Source of the DNA: Desmonostoc geniculatum HA4340-LM1
GTDB lineage: Bacteria > Cyanobacteriota > Cyanobacteriia > Cyanobacteriales > Nostocaceae
DNA: 64,000 nucleotides
Direction of reading: 5' to 3'
Assembly (NCBI GenBank): GCA_019359545.1
Contig: JAHHHB010000028.1
Location: 1 to 64,000, forward strand
This document shows, piece by piece, positions 1-8,560 of the stretch; positions within the stretch are counted from its first letter, which is position 1; every line of letters starts with the position of its first letter. Under the pieces are notes generated by a model. The model was not told the origin of the DNA. It searched no databases and was given only the letters and a program-made list of their open reading frames with translations. A program made the translations under genes and the position numbers.

Positions 1-410
1 TTGACTCTCACCGGACTAAAGTCACGGTGATTCAAACTGTTGTTGCGAATGAGGCTAAAGCCATCATTCTCCACAGTTATCTTTCAAGGGATTAACCCTG
101 TGGGACAGTCAAAAGTCCCCTACCGTACTTGGCTAAACTAACGTGGTTTAGCTGTGACGTTACCTATTTTTCTTTTGCCTTTCGGAGTCCACATATTTCA
201 CAATTTCAGAACGCTCCCAATCCTGCTATTATTTGCCAGTGGTATAGGCGACGATTAACACGGCTGACTTCCTGTGCGGGAGTTTCACCCCTACTAGAAT
301 TGTTCAACGCGCTGCGGTTATTCCTACTCGTGTTTCTCTAATTTTACCACACACTGGTAGCTTAAAAGCCACCAAATAGTTTTCATCCCTGGACTGAAGT
401 CACAGGGTTT
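1..410 (-). mobile_element. IS200/IS605-like relic with two end-type hairpins
   Basis: Two similar hairpins flank about 360 bp without an intact gene. One is at 8-30 (TCACCG stem around GACTTTAGTC on the minus strand) and one at 387-407 (CCCTG stem around GACTTCAGTC). Imperfect hairpins with a GACTTTAGTC-type top are what I expect at the ends of cyanobacterial IS200/IS605 or TnpB elements. Both stems having the same apex suggests left and right ends of one element that lost its transposase (a palindrome-associated element). The only open frame inside (129-341, plus strand) resembles no protein. The assignment is inference from structure. Confidence 0.4.
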
Positions 411-618
411 TCAACATAGTATCCCTTATAAAAAATTGCTATAGGCTATACGGTTCAGTTAAGGACATTTATCCTTTGAAGTACGTAGGGGAGAAAAAAG
501 TCTTATCTGAACCACCAGTCTTATTTAATACAATCTTAATCTTGTCAATTAGAAATTATGCTGGAAATTTGGAAAAAGCAGAGGTATTAACTTAACTATT
601 GTACTGAACTGATGGGTC

Positions 619-746
619 ATATCATGTCCGGTTGAAGACTTATCATTAAGGCAGCAGGGGGGCAGAGGAGCTCTTGAGCAGAGGGGAAGGGTTTTTGGTT
701 TTCTGCATAGATTCGGGAATCATAACTAATTAGCCGGACATGATAT
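619..746. mobile_element. MITE-like element, copy 1 (128 bp)
   Basis: The ends are perfect 13-bp inverted repeats, ATATCATGTCCGG at 619-631 and its complement at 734-746. The interior is G-rich and non-coding. A second copy with the same ends and nearly the same interior lies at 13926-14144, so this is a dispersed element rather than chance sequence. It has no coding capacity. Confidence 0.75.
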
Positions 747-939
747 CAAGAATGAATGATGCCTATTAGGATGACGCGATCGCTCAAAAATTCTGTTTCC
801 AACCCCATTTTCAGCAATATTTTAAGTACTATTGCTTATTGACAAACGTTATCCAACCTTAATCTTTTAGGAATGTATTTGAAGCTTATTGTGCTACAAG
901 TACAGTAAGTGATTTTACTTAAACAAATTTAGCTATCAC
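747..939. other. AT-rich spacer
   Basis: No open frame, RNA gene or convincing repeat was seen here. One degenerate HIP1-like GCGATCGC lies near 777. Confidence 0.5.
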
Positions 940-1092
940 TTACTTTTTGTTTAATCGGCATTGTACTTCTTGCAATACCAAACGAACTTTTCGATATCTT
1001 AAGTATCCTGGCATCGTCATTTGTTCTGATACACGTTTTTCAGAAGGATATATTCCCTGATTTTGAAGTTCCTCAGTAATCTGTCGCTTCCG
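940..1092 (-). pseudogene. Displaced C-terminal remnant of the HTH protein gene
   Basis: In a different frame from the upstream gene, the minus strand encodes SFIRKRQITEELQNQGIYPS, continues with EKRVSEQM and ends in VQCRLNKK before a stop at 940-942. The GIYPS..RVS pattern is what normally follows the LRQEVRQVAFQLHSE segment that ends the upstream frame. The gene therefore continues out of frame after a frameshift, probably with a small deletion between two copies of the repeated module. There is no start codon or ribosome binding site of its own. Confidence 0.55.
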
Positions 1093-1780
1093 AATGAAGC
1101 TGAAACGCAACTTGCCGAACTTCCTGACGCAATTTTTCTACTCGTTTTTTTTGGAGTTCTTGGCGATAAGTAGTGTATCGTGCTGAAATTGCACTGCATA
1201 AGTCTGGAAAATATTTATCTAGGCTATGTACAGATTTTTTACCTAAACGCTTGGCAATCTCCTGCAAAGATGGTGGGGGATACTCTTTAGCAGCAAGCAA
1301 TTCTTCCAATAAGCGCTGTAATTTTTCTAGCCTTTGAGCTTTTTCATACTCACTACGTCGCGCTGCTATAATTTTGCACAAGTCTGAAGAATAATTTAGG
1401 GCATTAATGACATTTAACGGGACACAGTATTCGGTACTGCAAATATGAGTTGCGATCGCATTTACCATTTCATCGTCCCGAAAGCCCAACGCACCACTCG
1501 CCGTTAGTACCTCATTCAGCACCCGAAAATCTAATGGTGCTTCAATATAGCGCAAAAAAGCATTGCGGGTGTCACAGCTACGATCGCCCCAAGAACTGAG
1601 AATTTGAGGACACAAAGAACAAATCGAAGGTTCTGGATCGTGAAAGAGTGTATATCGAATAACTTCTGCATTCTCTGCTGTCCAAGGTTCATCCCACAAA
1701 TCCGTGAGAAAAATATAGCGAACGCTCGGATCAATGGGTAAAGCGTTTACGTTCATATACAAGCCAAAAATGCGAAGCAA
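1073..1780 (-). CDS. HTH-repeat protein resembling the C-terminus of cyanobacterial TniQ-type proteins (frameshifted)
   Basis: This 235-residue frame has an unrecognised N-terminal part with a CSLC cysteine pair near residue 56. The C-terminal half resembles the helix-turn-helix module of cyanobacterial TniQ-like proteins: PPSLQEIAKRLG, then YFPDLCSAISARY, then a basic coiled segment. TniQ proteins act in target selection for Tn7-like transposons, but this N-terminus is not a clear TniQ domain, so the function is unknown. The frame ends abruptly, and its natural continuation is read in another frame at 940-1092. An alternative start is the ATG at 1756. It lies 11 bp after the preceding minus-strand gene, so the two are probably cotranscribed. 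Confidence 0.5.
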   Translation of the reverse strand: MLRIFGLYMNVNALPIDPSVRYIFLTDLWDEPWTAENAEVIRYTLFHDPEPSICSLCPQILSSWGDRSCDTRNAFLRYIEAPLDFRVLNEVLTASGALGFRDDEMVNAIATHICSTEYCVPLNVINALNYSSDLCKIIAARRSEYEKAQRLEKLQRLLEELLAAKEYPPPSLQEIAKRLGKKSVHSLDKYFPDLCSAISARYTTYRQELQKKRVEKLRQEVRQVAFQLHSEATDY

Positions 1781-1791
1781 TTTTCTATAAT

Positions 1792-2775
1792 TTAGGACAT
1801 AAGCTCGATGGAGTTGAGCAGTTTAATTCGCCCTCCTTCCCATCCAGTAACCAGTTGATACTGATTGTCATGTATTGCCATTCGTAAGGTTTCAGGTTGT
1901 TCCAGTTGGGCAGTTCTGAAGACGGCTAAAGCGCGATCGCGAAACTCAGCATAATCCATACCGTCTGGATAAAGCGGATCGAAGACCATCCAGTCCAAAC
2001 TTAAATCAAATTCCTGAATTGGCATATCCCCTACCATCCAAAGAAATTCAGCCTCATCAACGCATCGTCTCAGATGAGGATAAGTGCCCATTAGTTGGGA
2101 ATAGACGCTTTCAGGTATTTCGCAATTGAGCAATCCGACAGCATCAAGTTCCTGAAGCAATTTGGTGCGATAGGATTCTACTAAGCTGGGTTGATATAGG
2201 TGCCCTTGATTGGCAAAAAACTGCATGTAATCCGCAGCAATTGTTTCTAATTTTCGGAGAACGCTAGGGACGAACCCAGTTACCTCAGCCCAGCCAAACC
2301 GTAAATCCCACCCATCTTCGGAAAAAAGCTGTACTCCTTCTGGAAAGTTTAACTCCCCTGCTTTAATCTGTTGAGTGACTTGAATGATTTTGTTAGTGCT
2401 ACTTTGTGGGATATAGTGACCGCAACCATCCCAACCTGCAAAGTTTTGACTTACATACCAGAAAGGTTCAGTGGGTGGATATCCTGTTCGTTGCTGATAT
2501 CGCTCGATTTCTTGCTGGAATTCTGAACCCTCGATCGCTACATCATATTCCAAAATAGACCTAAGCTGGAAATAAATGACTCCATTACCGAATTCTTGCC
2601 CACTGACAAACGCCTGATGCAATTGATTATGGATGCTCTCAACTCGCGTTTCGTCATATCGGGTTATGGCTTTGCGACTGTGGCAACCAGAGAATAACAC
2701 AGCTGAATCGCTTTGTGCGATCGCTAGTGTATACCCATCAATCAGAACAAACGTTTTTCCATGCTTATCTCTCAT
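1792..2775 (-). CDS. Hypothetical protein, 327 aa
   Basis: I do not recognise this family. The protein is acidic and soluble-looking, rich in Tyr, Trp and Gln, with no signal peptide or membrane segment. Short motifs include WYVSQNFAGWDGCGHYIP near residue 106 and DLSLDWMVFDPLYPDGMDY near residue 256. Its ATG lies inside the last codons of a 39-codon upstream frame, so translation is probably coupled. The downstream HTH gene starts 11 bp after its stop. The three look like one small operon of unknown purpose. Confidence 0.6.
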   Translation of the reverse strand: MRDKHGKTFVLIDGYTLAIAQSDSAVLFSGCHSRKAITRYDETRVESIHNQLHQAFVSGQEFGNGVIYFQLRSILEYDVAIEGSEFQQEIERYQQRTGYPPTEPFWYVSQNFAGWDGCGHYIPQSSTNKIIQVTQQIKAGELNFPEGVQLFSEDGWDLRFGWAEVTGFVPSVLRKLETIAADYMQFFANQGHLYQPSLVESYRTKLLQELDAVGLLNCEIPESVYSQLMGTYPHLRRCVDEAEFLWMVGDMPIQEFDLSLDWMVFDPLYPDGMDYAEFRDRALAVFRTAQLEQPETLRMAIHDNQYQLVTGWEGGRIKLLNSIELMS

Positions 2776-2884
2776 CCAGCAACTCTCGGTTTCTCTCTAA
2801 AGGAATTGCAGGACAATTTTCAATAACATATTCCCCAATGCACTCACCTTGTGTTGCTGATAGATAAAGTGCGTTCGTCTGCAT
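2765..2884 (-). CDS. Small ORF, 39 aa, overlapping the next gene
   Basis: The frame begins MQTNALYLSATQ, includes GEYVIENCPAIPLERNRELL and ends DER. Its final codons overlap the ATG of the 327-residue gene by 11 bases in a different frame. This kind of stop-start overlap usually indicates translational coupling. The composition is protein-like, with two cysteines and no low-complexity sequence. It could be a real leader protein or the last exposed part of a truncated larger gene. No family was recognised. Confidence 0.4.
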   Translation of the reverse strand: MQTNALYLSATQGECIGEYVIENCPAIPLERNRELLDER

Positions 2885-2918
2885 CGCCAAGTACTACAGA
2901 TGAATACAGAATACTCCA

Positions 2919-3182
2919 TTACGGGTAGCAGCGATTACTCGCTGATGTGCAGTATCTATTGCGATCGCCTGTATAAACTAAAAGTTCTTGCCATATTCCA
3001 AAAATAATAGCCGCTATCCAACAACGATTGAACATCGTAGCATTGGGGCTGATTTCGTTTTCGCTCCATCGGATCAAGATGGGCATAATACCAAAAATTA
3101 CTAGAGCAACAAAACTAGCAATAATTGCTCGTGTTGTTTTGTTATGAGACTCATGGTTAGTAACTTCGATCTGGTCGGTCAT
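2919..3182 (-). pseudogene. EamA/DMT-family transporter, N-terminal fragment
   Basis: The first 70 or so residues match the N-terminus of cyanobacterial EamA (drug/metabolite transporter) proteins: one hydrophobic helix (IIASFVALVIFGIMPILIRW), then the SENEISPNATMFNRCW segment and the start of a second helix (IAAIIFGIW). Intact members have about ten membrane helices and 300 residues. Here the frame turns into unrelated sequence (VYTGDRNRYCTSASNR) and stops at 87 residues. I see no continuation downstream, so this is a remnant and probably not functional. Confidence 0.65.
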
Positions 3183-3353
3183 AATAATGTCCCAAAACGT
3201 TTAGTATGTGGATAGAGAATATTGCTCACTAATATTAAGTTAAATTTCTAATGATTGATGACAGTGGTATATCAACTAGAAATCAAACCTATAATAGTGC
3301 CAACACAATAGTGCTGATTTTGCTTTTGATTTGGAACATTACGTGATAAAAAG

Positions 3354-3423
3354 GTTCAGTTAAGGAGAGAGTAACTTAATAAAATCAACATCCTTGCATT
3401 TTGATTTTGAATCTTAACTGAAC
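3354..3423. repeat. Short inverted-repeat element (70 bp)
   Basis: An 11-bp perfect inverted repeat, GTTCAGTTAAG at 3354-3364 and its complement at 3413-3423, brackets an AT-rich core. The left-end sequence CGGTTCAGTTAAGGA also occurs near 451-465, so it is dispersed. The element sits downstream of the NADAR gene (stop at 3439) and could also act as a weak terminator. Confidence 0.45.
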
Positions 3424-3438
3424 TACATTACATTTAAG

Positions 3439-3960
3439 TTAATTAAAATGACGGAGTATCGTTCGTACTTCGATGAGAATCTGTCCCAGGCGATTTTTAC
3501 CAGTACCATCTTCTCCACAACCCCAATAGTAGTCATGTGATGTGGTTTCAACTAGTAATTGATTACCAGTTGAGAGCAGAATATCTCGAATATCTGCATG
3601 GTTTTGGAATTTAGCTAAAACTGCCTTGTACATGAATTCATCTTTGACTTGTCTCCAATCTGGGCGGAGAGGAAGGGAGCGATCGCCACCAATATTTGCT
3701 GCTTCCAATGGTGTTTTAGCCTGTTGCACTTTCTCAAAATAAGGTGTGCCTACAAACTTCTGTGCTTGAAAATAGTGTTCGCTAGTTTGCCAATAAAAGT
3801 TATCTAATTTAAAACCATGTGCTGAGAAGTTACAAAAGCAACCATAGGGAATTTCATCGGCAAAACAAAAGTATATTGTTTGTTCGGGGAAATTGAGAAA
3901 ACTTGTCTGGAATTCGGGAGATCGATGTTTTAAATTTTGAATTTGGGATTTTTCTTGCAT
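3439..3960 (-). CDS. NADAR family (YbiA-like) N-glycosidase
   Basis: The product is a small soluble NADAR/DUF1768 protein of 173 residues. Family hallmarks are the aromatic N-terminal strand (IYFCFADEIPYGCFCNFSAH), the WQTSEHYFQAQKF helix, and late LLVETTSHDYYWGCGEDGTG and NRLG motifs. Characterised members such as YbiA cleave the N-glycosidic bond of early riboflavin-pathway intermediates, and others act on ADP-ribose derivatives. The substrate here cannot be told from sequence. The first 25 residues precede the domain, so a later start is possible. It is monocistronic. Confidence 0.85.
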   Translation of the reverse strand: MQEKSQIQNLKHRSPEFQTSFLNFPEQTIYFCFADEIPYGCFCNFSAHGFKLDNFYWQTSEHYFQAQKFVGTPYFEKVQQAKTPLEAANIGGDRSLPLRPDWRQVKDEFMYKAVLAKFQNHADIRDILLSTGNQLLVETTSHDYYWGCGEDGTGKNRLGQILIEVRTILRHFN

Positions 3961-4350
3961 TTCTCTGAGAAGTATTTAACTATATTTTGTAACCCTTGAC
4001 CGATTACAGCAGATTTGAATGAATATGAAGTAGACAATCCAAATCTAAAAACCTAGCGTCAAGGCTGTTTTACTTTCCAATTCTACTCGGAGAATTCTGA
4101 ATTATACTGGATGTAGTTTAGTGCATTAATTTAATTAATTTTTTCTTAAATTTTTAGTTTGTAGCAAGTATATAATACCCATATCTTGAATCTTTAATAA
4201 TCTCTTAAAATCAAGCAAAAAGTCAAGGATAGATAAGACAGTTAAGACAATTTAAAAGGTAATTTTCAGTAAGCCGAAATGTTCTGTGCTTGCTTTAGTA
4301 GTAAACTTAATCTTTGCTTTCGTCTAAAAACCCTTCTGAAACCAGGATTT
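3961..4350. other. AT-rich intergenic region between divergent genes
   Basis: About 390 bp between the divergently transcribed NADAR and O-methyltransferase genes, which must hold both promoters. I see no RNA gene and no strong hairpin. An upstream in-frame extension of the methyltransferase (from 4279) looks non-coding. Confidence 0.5.
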
Positions 4351-5022
4351 ATGAATCAAGCGCAATGGACTGCGGTTGATAGCTACCTCACTGACCTGTT
4401 TGTGCCCCCCGACTCCGTGCTAGATGCAGCACTGGAAGCCAGCGCTGCCGCCGGTCTGCCACCGCACAACGTTTCGCCAAATCAAGGCAAGCTACTACTG
4501 TTGTTGGCACAACTCCAAGGGGCACATACCATCCTAGAGATTGGTACTTTGGGCGGCTACAGCACAATCTGGTTAGCGCGGGCACTACCCAGCGACGGTT
4601 ACTTAATTACACTAGAAGCCGATCCCAAGCACGCCGAAGTTGCCCAGAGCAACATTGCACGCGCCGGTCTGAACGATTTAGTTGAATTGCGACTTGGGCA
4701 AGCACTCTCTACACTCCCACAACTCGCCGCTGAAGGTCACAGTCCATTTGATCTGATTTTCATCGACGCCGACAAGCCAAACAATCCCGATTATTTAGCT
4801 TGGGCGCTCAAACTTTCCCGTCGAGGCAGCTTGATTGTTGCTGATAATGTTGTCCGCAACGGGGCAGTAATTGATACAGCCAGTGGCGATGCCAGCGTCC
4901 AAGGTGTGCGTCGCTTCAACGAACTGCTGGCATCAGAACCACGTGTGAGTGCCACAGCCCTCCAGACAGTGGGTAGCAAAGGATACGATGGCTTTGCGAT
5001 CGCCCTAGTCACAGATGATTAG
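4351..5022 (+). CDS. SAM-dependent O-methyltransferase (family 3, CCoAOMT-like)
   Basis: The 223-residue protein is a class I Rossmann methyltransferase. The SAM-binding loop ILEIGTLGGYSTIWLARALP is followed by acidic LEADP, then FDLIFIDADKPNNPDY, which carries the metal/SAM aspartates, and the IVADNVVRNG motif typical of cation-dependent O-methyltransferases. The start at 4351 is chosen because an AGGA lies 7 bases upstream and homologues begin near here. The frame open from 4279 is rejected. The gene is noticeably more GC-rich than its neighbours, which may indicate transfer. The substrate, presumably a catechol-like phenol, is unknown. Confidence 0.87.
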   Translation: MNQAQWTAVDSYLTDLFVPPDSVLDAALEASAAAGLPPHNVSPNQGKLLLLLAQLQGAHTILEIGTLGGYSTIWLARALPSDGYLITLEADPKHAEVAQSNIARAGLNDLVELRLGQALSTLPQLAAEGHSPFDLIFIDADKPNNPDYLAWALKLSRRGSLIVADNVVRNGAVIDTASGDASVQGVRRFNELLASEPRVSATALQTVGSKGYDGFAIALVTDD

Positions 5023-5024
5023 TA

Positions 5025-5104
5025 GGGCAGGGGATGAGGGAGATGGGGAGATGAGGGGGATGGGGGAGATGAGGGAGATGAGGGAGATGAGGGGGATGGG
5101 GGAA
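5025..5104. repeat. G-rich tandem repeat (GGGAGATGA type)
   Basis: Imperfect tandem copies of GGGAGATGAG/GGGGATGG fill the spacer after the methyltransferase. It is low-complexity and non-coding. Similar runs recur at 12128-12165 and, on the other strand, at 37040-37100. Confidence 0.8.
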
Positions 5105-5264
5105 ATAGCCAATGCCCAATGCCCAATACCCAAGTAGTTTTTATTCTGCCAGAATGGCGAGACTAAATAGCACAGCGATCGCTACATTAGAAGATATATA
5201 AATATAAATATATATAAATAAAAATCATTGTTGATTTTTATTCATCCGCAGTTCAGAGAAAAAC

Positions 5265-7367
5265 ATGAGTGCAAGTACCATTCTTTTTGACAATCCTTTA
5301 CTCCAAGGCACTGGCCTACCTCCCTTTGCAGAGATTAAACCAGAACGAGTAGTACCAGCCTTTAACCAATTGCTGGCAGAACTTGACCAGCAGCTTGCAG
5401 CTTTAGAGGCTAATGTAGAGCCTACTTGGGAAGGTTTAGTAGAACCTTTAGAAAAGCTGACTGAAAGGCTTACCTGGAGTTGGGGGGCAGTGAATCATTT
5501 AATGGGGGTTAAAAATAGCCCTGAACTGCGAGAAGCTCATGAAACCATACAGCCACAGGTAATACAATTTATCAATAAGCTTGGTCAAAGCCAACCCATC
5601 TACAGTGCTTTTAAAGTACTCCGTGCCAGTGATAGTTGGGCAACTTTAGAACCAGCCCAACAGCGGATTGTAGAAGCTGCCATTCGAGATGCAGAACTTT
5701 CTGGTGTTGGCTTAGAAGGAAAGGCAAGAGAGCGTTTTAATATCATCCAGATGGAATTAGCAGAACTTTCGACAAAATTCTCTAACCATGTACTGGATGC
5801 GACTAAAGCTTTTAGCTTAACCCTGACAAAAAAAGCAGAAATTGACGGACTACCCCCAAGCTTAGTGAGTTTAGCAGCACAAGCTGCTCGTGAGGCTGGT
5901 GAAATCAACGCTACACCAGAAAATGGTCCTTGGCGTATTACTTTGGACTTTCCCTGCTACGGGCCTTTCATGCAGCATAGCACCAGCCGAGATTTACGCC
6001 AAAAGCTTTACAAAGCTTATATCACCCGTGCTTCTAGTGGCGATTTAGATAACAACCCTTTAATTAAGCGGATTTTGGAGTTACGTCAAGAACTCGCAGA
6101 TTTACTTGGCTTTGGGAGTTATGCCGAATTGAGCCTTGCCAGTAAAATGGCTCCTAATGTTGAAGCAGTGGAAGCATTATTAGAAGAACTACGTCAGGCT
6201 AGTTATGATGCTGCTGTCAAAGACTTAGGAGAGCTCCAAGCTTTCGCCGCATCACATGGAGAACAATATCAGAATTTAAAACACTGGGATATCAGCTTTT
6301 GGGCAGAACGCCAACGAGAAGCAAAATTTGCTTTTACCGCTGAAGAATTACGTCCCTACTTTCCCCTTCCCCAAGTACTAGATGGCTTATTTGGACTTGT
6401 GAAGCGGTTATTTGGCGTTACCGTCACCCCTGCTGATGGTCAAGCCCCAGTATGGCATGAGGATGTCCGTTATTTCCAAATTGCTGATGAAACTGGTTCT
6501 CCCATAGCTTACTTCTACTTAGATCCCTATAGCCGTCCCGCAGAAAAACGCGGTGGTGCTTGGATGGATGTATGCATCAATCGGGCTAAAATCACAGAAA
6601 ATGGTGTAACTAGCATCCGCTTACCTGTGAGTTACTTGATATGTAACCAAACTCCGCCAGTAGATGGCAAACCTAGTTTGATGACTTTCTATGAAGTAGA
6701 GACTTTGTTTCACGAGTTTGGTCATGGATTACACCACATGCTTACCAAGGTTGATTATGCTGGAGCCGCAGGTATAAACAATGTGGAATGGGACGCAGTG
6801 GAACTACCTAGTCAGTTTATGGAAAACTGGTGCTATGAGCGACTTACTTTATTTGGCATGGCTAAGCATTACGAAACTGGGGAAGCTCTACCAGAACATT
6901 ATTATCAAAAACTGCTAGCAGCGCGTAATTATATGAGTGGTACTGCGATGTTGCGGCAGCTTCACTTTAGCACCGTTGATTTAGAACTACACTACCGCTA
7001 TCGTCCCGATAGTCATGAAACCCCAGCAGATGTTCGTCAGCGTATAGCTAAGACGACTACCGTTTTACCACCACTTCCAGAAGATTCAATGTTGTGTGCA
7101 TTTGGGCACATATTTGAGGGTGGTTACGCAGCAGGATATTACAGTTACAAATGGGCTGAAGTACTTAGTGCTGATGCTTTTGCCGCTTTTGAAGAAGCTG
7201 GATTAGAAAATGAAGAAGCGATAAAAGCTACAGGACGGCATTATCGAGATACCGTATTGGCACTCGGTGGTGGGAAGCATCCTATGCAGGTCTTTAAAAC
7301 TTTTCGAGGTCGTGAACCAAGTACGATCGCTCTACTCAGGCACAATGGTTTAGTCAGCGCTGAGTAG
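5265..7367 (+). CDS. prlC: Oligopeptidase A, M3 family metallopeptidase
   Basis: This is a 700-residue zinc peptidase of family M3 that degrades short peptides in the cytoplasm, such as processed signal peptides. The zinc signature HEFGH begins at about residue 483 within FHEFGHGLHHML, and the third ligand lies in the following VEWDAVELPSQFMENW segment. The length is normal for the family, there is no signal peptide, and the N-terminal all-helical lobe is present. An AT-rich leader precedes the ATG. It is a single gene, followed by low-complexity repeats. Confidence 0.95.
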   Translation: MSASTILFDNPLLQGTGLPPFAEIKPERVVPAFNQLLAELDQQLAALEANVEPTWEGLVEPLEKLTERLTWSWGAVNHLMGVKNSPELREAHETIQPQVIQFINKLGQSQPIYSAFKVLRASDSWATLEPAQQRIVEAAIRDAELSGVGLEGKARERFNIIQMELAELSTKFSNHVLDATKAFSLTLTKKAEIDGLPPSLVSLAAQAAREAGEINATPENGPWRITLDFPCYGPFMQHSTSRDLRQKLYKAYITRASSGDLDNNPLIKRILELRQELADLLGFGSYAELSLASKMAPNVEAVEALLEELRQASYDAAVKDLGELQAFAASHGEQYQNLKHWDISFWAERQREAKFAFTAEELRPYFPLPQVLDGLFGLVKRLFGVTVTPADGQAPVWHEDVRYFQIADETGSPIAYFYLDPYSRPAEKRGGAWMDVCINRAKITENGVTSIRLPVSYLICNQTPPVDGKPSLMTFYEVETLFHEFGHGLHHMLTKVDYAGAAGINNVEWDAVELPSQFMENWCYERLTLFGMAKHYETGEALPEHYYQKLLAARNYMSGTAMLRQLHFSTVDLELHYRYRPDSHETPADVRQRIAKTTTVLPPLPEDSMLCAFGHIFEGGYAAGYYSYKWAEVLSADAFAAFEEAGLENEEAIKATGRHYRDTVLALGGGKHPMQVFKTFRGREPSTIALLRHNGLVSAE

Positions 7368-7380
7368 GGAGTGGGGAATG

Positions 7381-7463
7381 GGGAATGGGGAGCAGGGGAG
7401 CAGGGGAGCAGGGGAGCAGGGGAGCAGGGGAGCAGGGGAGCAGGGGAGCAGGGGAGCAGGGGA
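7381..7463. repeat. 8-bp tandem repeat (AGCAGGGG)n
   Basis: About nine head-to-tail copies of AGCAGGGG lie just after the prlC stop, with a C-rich complementary-type run (CCCCTCTG) at 7485-7517. The two could pair as a long stem-loop in the transcript. The open frames across it are repeat artefacts. Confidence 0.85.
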
Positions 7464-7546
7464 GAAGTTGCAGTAAGTTTTTCCCCTCTGCCCCTCTGCC
7501 CCTCTGCCCCTCTGCCTCTTGTGCCCAATGCCCAATGCCCCAGAGT

Positions 7547-8362
7547 CTAAAGTTTGTCCAACAGAAGGGGTTTTTTAGCAACATCATCTAAGCGGATACT
7601 GGCTAGCAAATTCTGCCACTGGGCCTCAACTGCGGGATCTTTGGGATTTTTTTGGTGTAGTTGAGCCAGTGTCGCCAGTGCCTCGTACCATATGCCATTT
7701 TGGGCATAGATTGCATAGCGGTTTAGAGGTTCTGCCGTTTCCAGTTCTTTAACTATTGATTGACTCAGGTCAACTCGTTGTATTACCCCTTCAACGAAAG
7801 TCCAGGGGGCATTTTTGCGTTTATCGCAGTTGATGCTGAAAAACCAACGGTATTGTTTGTTGAGTGCCAAGGCGGGAGCAGTGCTAGGTAGAGAAACCTT
7901 TATTACTCCTGGCTTATCCGGTAAAGCGATGGTTTTTCGGTAAATCTCCTTAGAGTCCTTAGAGTCCGTATTTTCTTGCAGCACAAATTCCACTGCACTA
8001 GCCACATCCTTGGTATATGGCACATAGAAAAACCAACTTGGACGTTCTAAGGTCGTCTGCGCCCAGACATTAACCACTGCATCAGCTTCCTCAGTAAACG
8101 GCACTAAAGCCGTGAGGTCAGGTGTAGTAGCTGGACAGGCAAAATCTCCTCCTCGCGTCGCCCCACCCCGGACGCGTCCTCCAGGAGCGCGACCAGGTGG
8201 AACTGGAGGTTGTTGAAAGGTTGGGGTTTGAGCAACAATCATTTTAGGATGAGAGCGATCGCCAAATCCACGACCAAGACTCGAAGTCTGGCTAACTAGC
8301 AGACTCGTGCAGCTAAAACCTAGTACTAAAAATAGTTTTATCGGTTGTAAATTAAACTTCAT
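7547..8362 (-). CDS. DUF928 domain-containing secreted protein
   Basis: The 271-residue protein has an N-terminal signal sequence (KLFLVLGFSCTSLLVSQ), a Pro/Gly/Arg-rich linker (PVPPGRAPGGRVRGGATRGG) and a DUF928 domain. The domain is recognised by its CP..TPDLTALVPF opening, the WFFYVPYT strand, and the paired late WYEALATLAQLH and DPAVEAQWQNLLAS helices. Its function is unknown. It is the last gene of the DUF1822 - CHAT/CHASE2 - DUF928 set, all on the minus strand. This grouping recurs in cyanobacteria and points to a shared role at or outside the inner membrane. Confidence 0.87.
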   Translation of the reverse strand: MKFNLQPIKLFLVLGFSCTSLLVSQTSSLGRGFGDRSHPKMIVAQTPTFQQPPVPPGRAPGGRVRGGATRGGDFACPATTPDLTALVPFTEEADAVVNVWAQTTLERPSWFFYVPYTKDVASAVEFVLQENTDSKDSKEIYRKTIALPDKPGVIKVSLPSTAPALALNKQYRWFFSINCDKRKNAPWTFVEGVIQRVDLSQSIVKELETAEPLNRYAIYAQNGIWYEALATLAQLHQKNPKDPAVEAQWQNLLASIRLDDVAKKPLLLDKL

Positions 8363-8560
8363 AAAAACATTACCTCATAGGATTTTAGATTTTAGATTTT
8401 AGATTTTGGATTTTGGATTGGGCATTGGGCACAAGAGGCGGAGGGGCAGAGGGGCAAAGGGGCAGAGGGGCAGAGGGGAAAAACTTACTGCAACTTCTCC
8501 CCTGCTCCCCTGCTCAAGAGCTCCCTTGCTCCCCACTCCCCACTCCCGACTCCCGACTCC

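Noticed and set aside
129..341. 70-codon plus-strand ORF
   Set aside because: No family resemblance or ribosome binding site; it lies across an IS200/IS605-like relic.
7241..7591. Several overlapping ORFs on both strands rich in GRGAEGQ or LLPCSPAP
   Set aside because: They are translations of an 8-bp tandem repeat; no real protein.
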